Shown here piece after piece: positions 50,811 through 58,501 of a stretch of 64,000 bases of DNA; position 1 is the first letter of the stretch; each line of letters begins with the position of its first letter. Both the position numbers and the translations under genes were made by a program. Below the pieces are notes generated by a model. That model did not search any database, was not told the origin of the DNA, and saw only the letters and a list, made by a program, of their open reading frames with translations. Source of the DNA: Bog-532 sp963830385 (GTDB lineage: Bacteria > Actinomycetota > Actinomycetes > Streptosporangiales > Streptosporangiaceae); contig CAWHMD010000006.1 of assembly GCA_963830385.1 (NCBI GenBank), forward strand, positions 496,001-560,000. The letters run 5' to 3'.

Positions 50811-50921
50811 CGGACGTCCTCCCAAGCGGCCCACCCGACCGGCACTCGCCAAGCCCGCAACGTTCCCAGAAGCGTACCCAGCTAACCCGCTGAATACCGG
50901 TGGACACGCGGCGCACTGCCT

Positions 50922-50946
50922 CCCGGACCATCCAGTAGAGTCCGGG
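50922..50946 (+). promoter_or_regulatory. Hairpin directly before ispD
   Basis: CCCGGAC (50922-50928) and GTCCGGG (50940-50946) can pair with an 11-nt loop, ending 2 nt before the ispD ATG at 50949. It would bury the ribosome binding region, or it is an operator. No clear Shine-Dalgarno lies elsewhere. Confidence 0.4.
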
Positions 50947-50948
50947 TC

Positions 50949-51677
50949 ATGCGGATGGTCGCGGTCGTGCTGGCGGGCGGATCGGGCCAGCGGTTCGGCG
51001 CCGCGGTGCCCAAGCAGCTGCTCGAGCTGGACGGCCGAACGCTGCTGGAGCACTGCGTAGCCGCGTTCGACGCGGCCCCCGGGGTGGACGAGGTGCTGCT
51101 GGTCATGCCGCCGGGGCGGACCGCGGACGGGGAGAAACTGCGTACCGACGGCGCCTTTCCCAAGCTCACCGGGATCATCGAGGGCGGCACCAGCCGGCCC
51201 GGGTCGACCCGAGCGGCGCTGGCCGCGATCGCGGGCCGCCGGGCGGCAGCCGCTCCCGCGGGCGGGGACGACGACGATTGGCGGGTGCTGCTCCACGACG
51301 CGGCCCGGCCGCTGGTGGACCAGCGGATCATCGCCGACTGCGTGGCCGCGCTCGAACAGGTGGACGCGGTCGGGGTGGCGGTGCCGACCGCGGACACCAT
51401 CGTGGTCGTGGCCGACGGCGTGATGACCCAGATCCCGCGGCGGGAGACCCTGCTGCGCTGCCAGACGCCGCAGGGCTTCCGGCTGTCGGTCATCACCGGG
51501 GCGCACGAGCTGGCGCTGGCCGATCCGGACTTCGAGCCGACCGACGACTGTGGCGTGGTGCTGCGCTACCGGCCGGACGTTCCGGTGCACGTGGTCCGGG
51601 GCAGCGAGCGCAACATGAAGATCACCTACCCGAAGGACCTGGCGATCGCCCGGGCCCTGCTGGAGGAGGACGGCTAG
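50949..51677 (+). CDS. ispD: 2-C-methyl-D-erythritol 4-phosphate cytidylyltransferase
   Basis: 242 residues. The nucleotide-binding loop VAVVLAGGSGQRFGAAVPKQ, the segment LLHDAARPLVDQRIIADCV, the motif VPTADTIVVVADG and TDDCGVVLRYRPDVPVHVVR are the IspD signature. The enzyme forms CDP-ME, the third step of the MEP isoprenoid pathway, from MEP and CTP. The DUF2255 gene follows after 3 nt, so they are probably one operon. ispF is not next to it. Confidence 0.93.
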   Translation: MRMVAVVLAGGSGQRFGAAVPKQLLELDGRTLLEHCVAAFDAAPGVDEVLLVMPPGRTADGEKLRTDGAFPKLTGIIEGGTSRPGSTRAALAAIAGRRAAAAPAGGDDDDWRVLLHDAARPLVDQRIIADCVAALEQVDAVGVAVPTADTIVVVADGVMTQIPRRETLLRCQTPQGFRLSVITGAHELALADPDFEPTDDCGVVLRYRPDVPVHVVRGSERNMKITYPKDLAIARALLEEDG

Positions 51678-51680
51678 CGC

Positions 51681-52076
51681 ATGACCGTTTCCTGGTCGCC
51701 GGAGCAACTGGCGCGGATCGACGAGTCCGGCGAGCTCGAGATCGCCACCCGGCGAGCGGACGGGACCCTGCGGAAGTGGGTGCCGATCTGGGTCGTGCGT
51801 GCCGATGACCAGGTGTACGTGCGCACCTGGTACCGGCGCACCACCGGCTGGTTCGGTCACGTGCTGGAATCGCCGCGAGCCCGCGTCCGGGTCCCCGGCC
51901 TGGAGGCCGACGTCGTGGTCGAGGACGTCGGCGCGGGCCCCGCCGGGCTGCGCACCAGCGTCGACGAGGCCTACCGGGCCAAGTACGGGCGCTACGGCGG
52001 TGGCTCGGCCGACCAGATGGTGGCCGACCCGGCCGCCGCCACCACGCTGCGGCTGACCCCGGAGCAGGCCGGCTAG
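51681..52076 (+). CDS. DUF2255 family protein
   Basis: 131 residues, start 3 nt after the ispD stop. It reads MTVSWSPEQLARIDESGELE, then RKWVPIWVVRADDQVYVRTW, and ends AKYGRYGGGSADQMVADPAA before ATTLRL. This fits DUF2255, small beta-barrel proteins of the nitroreductase/F420-dependent split-barrel type by appearance; function is unknown. It is the intact counterpart of the shortened copy at 15783-15971. Its stop overlaps the stop of the convergent aminotransferase gene. Confidence 0.8.
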   Translation: MTVSWSPEQLARIDESGELEIATRRADGTLRKWVPIWVVRADDQVYVRTWYRRTTGWFGHVLESPRARVRVPGLEADVVVEDVGAGPAGLRTSVDEAYRAKYGRYGGGSADQMVADPAAATTLRLTPEQAG

Positions 52077-53449
52077 CTCTTGATCGCCTGCTTGACCAGC
52101 GTCCGGCCGAAGTCCCACATCAGGCCGCTGCCCTTGCTGGCGTCCTCCATGACCTCGGCGAACGAGTCGGTGAAGAGCTTGACCTCGGTGTCGCTGATCA
52201 TCAGCGGCGGGATGAGCTTGATCACTTCCATGTGGTCACCGGAGACCTGGGTGAGGATGCGGTGCCGCTGGAACAGCGCCACCACGACCATCTGCGCGAA
52301 CAGGCCGACCCGGGCCTTCTGCAGCATGGCCCAGTTGGCCCGGGCCTTCAGCCCGGACGGCCGGCCGAACTCGATGCCGATGATCAGGCCCTTACCCCGC
52401 ACGTCCTTGATCAGGTCGTGCTTGGCCTGCAGACCCTGCAGCGCCTGCATCAGCTCCTCGCCGCGCCGGGCGGCGTTCTCGACCAGGTGCTCGTCGTCGA
52501 TGACGGCCAGCGCGGCCAGCCCGGCCGCCATGGCCAGCGGGCCGCCCTTGAACGTGGTGGAGTGCTTCATCAGCTTGTCCATGGACGAGTACACCGACGA
52601 GTAGATCTTGTCGGTGGTCAGCATCGCCCCGACCGGCACGTAGCCACCGGACAGCGCCTTGGCCACGGTCACGATGTCCGGCCGGACGTCGCCGTCCCAC
52701 TCGTAGGAGAAGAACTTGCCGGTGCGGCCCAGCCCGACCTGGACCTCGTCGCAGATCAGCAGCGCGCCGTGCTTGTGCAGCAGCGCCTTGGCCGCGGGCA
52801 GGAACCCGGGCGGGGTCATCATCACGCCGTGCCCCTGGACCGGCTCCACGATCAGCGCGGCCACGTCGCCCCGGCGCAGCTCGGCCTCGAGCGCGTCCAG
52901 GTCACCGAGCGCAATCTCGGTGCCCGGCAGCAGCGGGCCGAAGCCGGCCTTGAACTCCTCCGCCCCGTTCACCGACAGCGACCCGGTGGTCAGCCCGTGG
53001 AAGCCGTGCCGGGCGTAGACGATCCGGCCCTTGCCGGTGGCGTGGCGGGCGAACTTGAGCGCCGACTCGACCGCCTCGGTGCCGCTGTTGCAGAAGAACA
53101 CCCGCTCAAGGCCGGGCGCCTTGGCCAGCAGCCGCTCGGCCAGCAGGCCCTGGATCGGCGGGCAGTCGAACTGCGTCCAGGCCGCGAAGTCCATCTCCAG
53201 CGCGTCGGCCAGCGCCTTCTTGATCACCGGGTGGGACCGGCCGGCCGCGAACACCCCGAACCCGGACAGGAAGTCGGCGTAGGCGTTGCCCTGCGCGTCG
53301 AACAGGTACGCACCCTCGCCGCGCACGTAGGTCCGGTCGAAGCCGATCGTGCGCAGGGTCCGCGGCAGCTGCGGGTTCAGGTACCGGGAGTGCAGCTCGT
53401 CACCGTCGGCGGCGTGCGCGTCCAGCAGGCCGCGCAGATCGAAGGTCAT
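52073..53449 (-). CDS. Class III PLP-dependent aminotransferase
   Basis: 458 residues. VFFCNSGTEAVESALKFARH binds the PLP phosphate, ARHGFHGLTTGSLSVNG follows, LLICDEVQVGLGRTGKFFSY holds the PLP Asp, and TVAKALSGGYVPVGAMLTT holds the Schiff-base Lys. It resembles ornithine/acetylornithine-type aminotransferases and the related putrescine/diamine group. Amino donor and acceptor cannot be fixed from sequence. The GT2 gene starts upstream on the same strand, only 6 nt away, suggesting co-transcription. Confidence 0.87.
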   Translation of the reverse strand: MTFDLRGLLDAHAADGDELHSRYLNPQLPRTLRTIGFDRTYVRGEGAYLFDAQGNAYADFLSGFGVFAAGRSHPVIKKALADALEMDFAAWTQFDCPPIQGLLAERLLAKAPGLERVFFCNSGTEAVESALKFARHATGKGRIVYARHGFHGLTTGSLSVNGAEEFKAGFGPLLPGTEIALGDLDALEAELRRGDVAALIVEPVQGHGVMMTPPGFLPAAKALLHKHGALLICDEVQVGLGRTGKFFSYEWDGDVRPDIVTVAKALSGGYVPVGAMLTTDKIYSSVYSSMDKLMKHSTTFKGGPLAMAAGLAALAVIDDEHLVENAARRGEELMQALQGLQAKHDLIKDVRGKGLIIGIEFGRPSGLKARANWAMLQKARVGLFAQMVVVALFQRHRILTQVSGDHMEVIKLIPPLMISDTEVKLFTDSFAEVMEDASKGSGLMWDFGRTLVKQAIKS

Positions 53450-53455
53450 ACGTGA

Positions 53456-54535
53456 TTATCTCCCGCCCGATGGGGTCATCCGCCGTAGCAGCCCCCGCGA
53501 GCTGGTCAGAAAGCCCGCACCCCAGCACAGGTGCATGGTGGCGAGCGCGACCGGGATCCGGGCGCGGACACCGAGCGGCACGTCGCGGGCCAGCACCGCA
53601 GCCACCCCGGTGACGCCGGCCAGGTACACGGCCGGGATCACCAGCCCGAGGCTGAGCCAGCGCACGCCGTCCGGGGCGCCGGCCGCAATCCCGGCCAGGC
53701 CGGCCACCCCGGCCACGGTCCCGGCCGCGATGACCGACACGGCGGCGGGCGGGGCGAGGTAGCGCAGGTTGATCGTGCCCGTGTGCTGGCGGGCCACCAC
53801 CCGGCGCCAGCGGCCGTAGTGGAAGTACTGAGCGCCCAGCGCGCGGGGGGTGGAGCGCGGGCGGTAGGTGACTCGCAGCTCCGGCTCGAACCAGATCGTG
53901 CCGCCCGACAGCCGGATCCGGTGGTTCAGCTCCCAGTCCTCGGCCCGCAGGTACTCCTCGTCGTACCCGCCGGCCTTCTCGATCGCCGCCCGCCGGTACA
54001 CGCCCAGGTAGACGCTGTCGACCGGGCCCGGTTCGCCACCGGTGTGGAAGCTGGCCCCGCCCACGCCCGCCTTGGAGGTCATGGCCCAGGCCACGGCCTG
54101 CTCGAACCGGCTCACGCCCTCGGCCGCCATTACCCCGCCGACGTCGGCCGCGCCGGTCCGCAGCAGCGTCCCGACCGCGGTGCGGAGGTAGCCGGGCGGC
54201 AGCATCGCGTGCCCGTCGACCCGGGTGATCACGTCGAACCGGGCCGCCTTGATGGCCGCGTTGACCCCGGACGGGATCTTGCCGGTTGGATTCGGCACCG
54301 CGGTCACGTGCGGGTTGCCGGCCGCCAGCTGATCGGCGATGGCCTGCGTCCGGTCCCGGGACGGGCCGACCGCGAGCACCAGTTCCAGCTCGCCTGGATA
54401 GTCCTGTTCGAGGATGTGCCGGACAGCCTCGGACAGATGCCGTTCCTCATTGCGCACGGGCATGACGACCGACACCGGCGGCCAATCGGTGTCTGGTGAC
54501 GGCAGGTCCGCGGAGGCAGGAGATATATGCACCAT
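53456..54535 (-). CDS. Family 2 glycosyltransferase, membrane-anchored
   Basis: 359 residues from the ATG at 54535. The GT-A fold shows SVVMPVRNEERHLSEAVRHI, GKIPSGVNAAIKAARFDVIT and RVDGHAMLPPGYLR, then YDEEYLRAEDWELNHRIRLS with the catalytic ED. Three or four C-terminal hydrophobic segments anchor it. It resembles succinoglycan/ExoA-type GT2 enzymes. It probably builds a lipid-linked or exported glycan. The aminotransferase gene follows after 6 nt. Confidence 0.83.
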   Translation of the reverse strand: MVHISPASADLPSPDTDWPPVSVVMPVRNEERHLSEAVRHILEQDYPGELELVLAVGPSRDRTQAIADQLAAGNPHVTAVPNPTGKIPSGVNAAIKAARFDVITRVDGHAMLPPGYLRTAVGTLLRTGAADVGGVMAAEGVSRFEQAVAWAMTSKAGVGGASFHTGGEPGPVDSVYLGVYRRAAIEKAGGYDEEYLRAEDWELNHRIRLSGGTIWFEPELRVTYRPRSTPRALGAQYFHYGRWRRVVARQHTGTINLRYLAPPAAVSVIAAGTVAGVAGLAGIAAGAPDGVRWLSLGLVIPAVYLAGVTGVAAVLARDVPLGVRARIPVALATMHLCWGAGFLTSSRGLLRRMTPSGGR

Positions 54536-54576
54536 GACGAGCGTCAAAATACTGCACGCGGGGCCCTTCCGGCGCA

Positions 54577-54614
54577 CAGATCCCCGATCGCCACCAGGGA
54601 CGACCGGGGATCTG
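54577..54614 (-). terminator. Stem-loop after phoH-like gene
   Basis: CAGATCCCCG (54577-54586) and CGGGGATCTG (54605-54614) form a perfect 10-bp stem with an 18-nt loop between the phoH-like stop and the GT2 start. There is no U-run after it on the minus strand, so it could be a terminator of the U-less actinobacterial kind or an mRNA end stabiliser. Confidence 0.45.
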
Positions 54615-54635
54615 GGCGAGAGACTTCCCTGCTGC

Positions 54636-56081
54636 TTACTGGCTGGAGTCTTCCAGGCCGGAGTCCTCCAGCATCTCGGTGACCAGCGCGGCGATCTGCG
54701 ACCGCTCCGAGCGGGTGAGCGTCACGTGCGCGAACAGCGGGTGACCCTTGAGCTTCTCGATGACGGCCACCACGCCGTCGTGCCGGCCGACCCGCAGGTT
54801 GTCCCGCTGGGCGATGTCGTGGGTGAGCACGACCCGAGAGCCTGCCCCGATCCGCGACAGCACGGTGAGCAGGACGCCGCGTTCCAGCGACTGGGCCTCG
54901 TCCACGATCACGAACGCGTCGTGCAGGGACCGGCCGCGGATGTGGGTCAGCGGCAGCACCTCGATCATGTCCCTGGCCATGACCTCGTTGATCACGTCCT
55001 GGGTGGTGACCGCGGACAAGGTGTCGAACACCGCCTGGGCCCACGGGTTCATCTTGTCCGCCTCGGAACCGGGCAGGTAGCCCAGCTCCTGGCCGCCGAC
55101 CGCGTACAGCGGCCGGAACACGATCACCTTGCGATGCTGGCGGCGCTCCATGACCGCCTCCAGGCCCGCGCACAGGGCCAGCGCGGACTTGCCGGTGCCG
55201 GCCCGCCCGCCGAGCGAGACGATGCCCACCTCCGGGTCCAGCAGCAGGTCCAGCGCCACCCGCTGCTCGGCGCTGCGGCCCCGCAGCCCGAACACCTCGC
55301 GGTCGCCCCGGACCAGCTGGACGGCCTTGTCCGGCCGGACCCGGCCGAGCGCGCTGCAGCCCTCCGACACCAGCACCAGGCCGGTGTGGCAGGGCAGGTC
55401 ACGGGCCTCCTCGTTGTCCAGCGTGCCGTGGGCGTACAGCTCGTCGACGTCGGACCGGGACACGGCCAGCTCGGTCATGCCCATCCAGCCGGAGTCGGCC
55501 GGCAGGCCGCCCCGGTACTCCTGGGCCGGCAGCCCGACCGAAGCCGCCTTGACCCGCAGGGGCAGGTCCTTGCTGACCAGCACCACGTCGTGGCCTTCGG
55601 CCGCCAGGTTGCAGGCGACGGAAAGGATCCGGGTGTCGTTGTCCGCCCCCCGGAAGCCAGCCGGCAGCACCCCGCTGTCGGTGTGGTTCAGCTCCACCTT
55701 CACCATGCCACCCAGGTCATTGATGGGCAGCTCGGCATCCAGCCGGCCGTGCTCTATCCGCAGGTCATCGAGGAAGCGCAGCGCCTGGCGGGCGAAGTAC
55801 CCCAGCTCAGGATGGTGGCGCTTGGCCTCCAGCTCGGTGACGACGACGAGTGGCAGGACCACGAGGTGCTCCTCGAACCGGCTGAACGCACCGGGGTCGG
55901 AGAGCAGAACGCTGGTGTCGAGCACGTACGTACGGACCTGACGGGACCGCCCAGCGGGCGTGCCAGCGCGGCGTCGGGGCTTGACGGCCGGCGCGGAGGC
56001 TGCCTTTTCGCTGGATTGCTGCGGACCACGGCGAATCTGGGAACTGGCCACGCGATCTCCCTTGGATGCCTGGCTCGGCAT
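54636..56081 (-). CDS. phoH2: PIN-PhoH fusion ATPase (PhoH2-like)
   Basis: 481 residues. A PIN RNase domain comes first (YVLDTSVLLSDP with Asp55, VTELEAKRHH with Glu83, GADNDTRIL with Asp147/149, KDL with Asp172). A PhoH P-loop ATPase follows, with Walker A GGRAGTGKSA at 291-300, Walker B AFVIVDEAQSLERG and GSRVVLTHDIAQRDN. In mycobacteria PhoH2 proteins of this layout unwind and cut RNA. A toxin-antitoxin partner (PhoAT) sometimes precedes them; here the upstream 515 nt hold no clear small gene. The N-terminal 45 residues are basic and disordered. Confidence 0.88.
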   Translation of the reverse strand: MPSQASKGDRVASSQIRRGPQQSSEKAASAPAVKPRRRAGTPAGRSRQVRTYVLDTSVLLSDPGAFSRFEEHLVVLPLVVVTELEAKRHHPELGYFARQALRFLDDLRIEHGRLDAELPINDLGGMVKVELNHTDSGVLPAGFRGADNDTRILSVACNLAAEGHDVVLVSKDLPLRVKAASVGLPAQEYRGGLPADSGWMGMTELAVSRSDVDELYAHGTLDNEEARDLPCHTGLVLVSEGCSALGRVRPDKAVQLVRGDREVFGLRGRSAEQRVALDLLLDPEVGIVSLGGRAGTGKSALALCAGLEAVMERRQHRKVIVFRPLYAVGGQELGYLPGSEADKMNPWAQAVFDTLSAVTTQDVINEVMARDMIEVLPLTHIRGRSLHDAFVIVDEAQSLERGVLLTVLSRIGAGSRVVLTHDIAQRDNLRVGRHDGVVAVIEKLKGHPLFAHVTLTRSERSQIAALVTEMLEDSGLEDSSQ

Positions 56082-56596
56082 CCTGCTAGGAGCCTGTGCC
56101 CGGAGAGGCGCGCGTTACCTGGAACCGAGCGGAGACCAAGGCGGTCACCGCCGGCATCGGCCTGCCGTACGGGCCCACGGACCCGTCGCCAGCCAATTGG
56201 CGAGTAACGCTCACAGGCGTACCGGACGGACCGGGGTAGGCCCACGAAGGGCCACGATCCGGCCCTTCCTTCATCACGCCTGCGTCCGGAAACGCGAACG
56301 CTTCGCAAATCCAAGGGCCTTCCCGCGAGCGGCGCTTACCGCTCACACTTTGAAGGTACCCGGATAACCACCACGGTGGAAATACCGAGAAGGCTACAAG
56401 CTGGGAAACTCCAGGTGAGACGGCTGTAGCAGGCCTTTCCGGCGACACGCCGGCCGATCCGCGCCAAATCCCCGCCCGTTTGACGCCATCAAGTCCGATT
56501 GCCAGGACCAAGCAGGAGTTCGTACCTCATTAACGAATTTTTAAACATTGAAAATGGACACAGGGGGAGGCGTGTCCCGGGTCAGTGTGCCAGCCC
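56082..56596 (-). other. 515-nt gap/leader between uppS and phoH2
   Basis: The gap is unusually long for this compact part of the genome. A hairpin CCGGCG-ACA-CGCCGG lies near 56436-56450, and an AT-rich stretch (about 56528-56555, containing TTTTTAAACATTGAAAAT) may hold a promoter. I found no small gene with a ribosome site that I could defend, and no match to known riboswitch cores such as c-di-AMP or cobalamin. Confidence 0.35.
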
Positions 56597-57358
56597 TCAC
56601 GCGCCGAATCGACGGCTCCGGGCGGCGTAGCTGCGGAGGGCGCGCAGGAAGTCGACCTTGCGGAAGGCGGGCCAGTAGGCATCGCAGAAGTAGAACTCGG
56701 AGTGGATGGTCTGCCAGAGCAGGAAGCCGCCGATGCGCTGCTCGCCCGACGTGCGGATGACCAGGTCAGGGTCGGGCTGGCCGGCGGTGTAGAGGTGGTC
56801 GGCGATGTGCTCGACGTCGAGGATCTCGGCCAGCTCCTCGATGGGGGTGCCCCGGTTGGCGTGCTCCAGCAGCAGCGACCGGACGGCGTCGGCGATCTCG
56901 CGGCGGCCGCCGTAACCGACCGCCACGTTGACCAGCAGCCCCGGGTAGTTCGCGGTGGCGGTGGCGGCGTCCTTGAGCACGTTGGCCGTCTCGCTCGGCA
57001 GCAGGTCCAGCGCCCCCATCGGGTTCAGGTGCCAGTGGCCGTCGGCCAGCCGCTGCACGGTGTCCTCGATGATCTTCAGCAGCGGGTCCAGCTCGGCCGG
57101 CGGCCGGGACAGGTTGTCGGTGGACAGCAGCCAGAGAGTGACCACCTCGACGCCGGCCTCGCGGCACCAGTCGAGCAGCTCGAAGATCTTGTCGGCGCCC
57201 TTCTGGTGGCCGGTGCTCACGTCGAGCAGGCCGGCCGAGCGGGCCCAGCGGCGGTTGCCGTCGCACATCACGCCGACGTGGCGCGGGACCGCCTCCGGCG
57301 ACAGGGAAGCCTCGAGCCTGCGCGCATAGAGCCGGTAGATCAGGCTACGAAATCCCAT
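56597..57358 (-). CDS. uppS: cis-Prenyltransferase (UppS-type isoprenyl diphosphate synthase)
   Basis: 253 residues. VGVMCDGNRRWARSAG holds the catalytic Asp33, TLWLLSTDNLSRP and VAVGYGGRREIADAV are family blocks, and RTSGEQRIGGFLLWQTIHSE is the C-terminal substrate motif. It condenses IPP onto an allylic diphosphate to make the cis-polyprenyl carrier of cell-wall precursors. Length and the MCDGNRRWA variant resemble the mycobacterial Z-farnesyl/decaprenyl synthases, so the product length is open. GGAAGG lies about 7 nt before the ATG. Confidence 0.9.
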   Translation of the reverse strand: MGFRSLIYRLYARRLEASLSPEAVPRHVGVMCDGNRRWARSAGLLDVSTGHQKGADKIFELLDWCREAGVEVVTLWLLSTDNLSRPPAELDPLLKIIEDTVQRLADGHWHLNPMGALDLLPSETANVLKDAATATANYPGLLVNVAVGYGGRREIADAVRSLLLEHANRGTPIEELAEILDVEHIADHLYTAGQPDPDLVIRTSGEQRIGGFLLWQTIHSEFYFCDAYWPAFRKVDFLRALRSYAARSRRFGA

Positions 57359-57391
57359 CCAGAGACCTTCCTGTCACCCTGCTCACCACCA

Positions 57392-57411
57392 GAAACGTTA
57401 TCCAACGTTCC
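57392..57411. promoter_or_regulatory. Inverted repeat upstream of uppS
   Basis: GAAACGTT and AACGTTCC flank a 4-nt spacer (ATCC), giving a near-perfect 20-bp palindrome 34 nt before the uppS start. It may be an operator. No regulator is known for it. Confidence 0.35.
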
Positions 57412-57459
57412 TGAACTAACGGGCAAAGTACGGGGTGAAATTGGACAGTCGGCACAAAA

Positions 57460-57517
57460 CACAGGCCGGGACGCCCGGGTTTTCGCGGCACGAAATCCCG
57501 AGGCCTCCCGGCCTGTG
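57460..57517 (-). terminator. Intrinsic terminator downstream of the 57639-58274 gene
   Basis: CACAGGCCGGGA (57460-57471) pairs with TCCCGGCCTGTG (57506-57517) as a perfect 12-bp stem with a 34-nt loop that can fold further. On the minus strand it is followed by TTTTGTGCC. Fits a rho-independent terminator separating this gene from uppS. Confidence 0.75.
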
Positions 57518-57638
57518 CGGCCATATCTGGAGGTCAGCCGATCGGCTCGGCGATCGGGGCGTCCAGTCCTTCAAACGCCATCAGGTGCTCGGTACGTTCC
57601 CGCGGGAGCCGTTTCGCGGCGGCGCCCGGGAGTTTTGG

Positions 57639-58274
57639 TCAGGTCTGGGGGCCTTCGGACCGGACCTCCTCGACCCGGCGCAGCGCCGACCGCAACTCGG
57701 CCAGCCAGGAGTCCTCGTGCTGACCGACCAGGCGCACGCACCAGGCCAGGGCGTCGCTGCGGCTGCGGGCCACGCCCGCCTTGACGAGGGTGTCCAGCAC
57801 CCGGCGCTCGGGCTGGCGGAGCCGGGTCATCACCGGCACCGAGAGCGTGGTGAACATTTCGCTCTGGCCGCCGCAGGTGACGCCCCAGGACACCTTGCGC
57901 TGGAACCGGTGCTCGGCCTCGCGGGCGATCTCCACCCGGCGGGCGCGGGTCTCCTCGCGGAACCGCTTGATCCGGCCCTCGGCGGCCGCGGCGCGCTCGG
58001 CGTCGGACGCGCCCGCCTCGACCTCCGGGCCGGGGAGGGTGCCGACGACCGTGATCTCCTCGCGGTCGGCCTCGATGGCGGGGGCGGCGGTGAACCAGCC
58101 CTGCGGCAGGCGACCGGTAAACCAGCCGCGCAGGTATTCGCGCGGGGAGCTGCCCGCGTCGTCCTCGGCGCCGTCCGGCGTGGGGCCGGCCGAGCCGGTG
58201 CCCGTGTGCTCAGCGGCGGTCGCGTCGCTGGCGCCGTCCGGCTCTTCGGGCGAACCGTCTTGCGGTGTACTCAT
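57639..58274 (-). CDS. Hypothetical protein with RHH-like C-terminal segment
   Basis: 211 residues. The N-terminal 45 residues are acidic and disordered. The middle (GWFTGRLPQGWFTAAPAIEA, then EITVVGTLPGPEV) is conserved-looking but unknown. The C-terminal QPERRVLDTLVKAGVARSRS followed by DALAWCVRLV resembles a ribbon-helix-helix segment. A 16-bp AT-only palindrome-like site abuts the start codon, and a terminator follows. Autoregulation is a plausible guess. After the stop the same frame stays open for 34 codons to TGA at 57534, ending MAFEGLDAPIAEPIG, which might be a tiny separate peptide. Confidence 0.65.
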   Translation of the reverse strand: MSTPQDGSPEEPDGASDATAAEHTGTGSAGPTPDGAEDDAGSSPREYLRGWFTGRLPQGWFTAAPAIEADREEITVVGTLPGPEVEAGASDAERAAAAEGRIKRFREETRARRVEIAREAEHRFQRKVSWGVTCGGQSEMFTTLSVPVMTRLRQPERRVLDTLVKAGVARSRSDALAWCVRLVGQHEDSWLAELRSALRRVEEVRSEGPQT

Positions 58275-58289
58275 GTAATTATAATTACA
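58274..58289. promoter_or_regulatory. 16-bp AT-rich perfect palindrome at a start codon
   Basis: TGTAATTATAATTACA is a perfect palindrome and 14 of 16 bases are A/T, striking in this GC-rich DNA. Its minus-strand end is the A of the start codon of the 57639-58274 gene, and it contains TATAAT. Two CTTGAC motifs lie 10 nt apart just upstream on the minus strand. It may combine a -10 box of a nearly leaderless promoter with an operator. Confidence 0.55.
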
Positions 58290-58501
58290 CCGCCGTCAAG
58301 AGAGGTCAAGAAGACGGCTTCGCTGAGAGCCCAGGGCGCGCCGGAGCCGGAGCGCCGGTGTGGCCGGGCAAGATGATCATGCCCTCAGCGACGGCCGTCC
58401 GTAGCCGGAAAGCCAATAGCCGGCTTACTTTTCGCGTCGCGGGTATAGCTGGGGCGATCATCGACCACCCCGGGTCGGCTGCCCCAGAAAGGGACCCCTG
58501 C

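Noticed and set aside
56082..56596. Possible cobalamin or c-di-AMP riboswitch in the phoH2 leader
   Set aside because: Some GGGAAA and GGTGAGA strings occur, but on the wrong strand or without the rest of the core.
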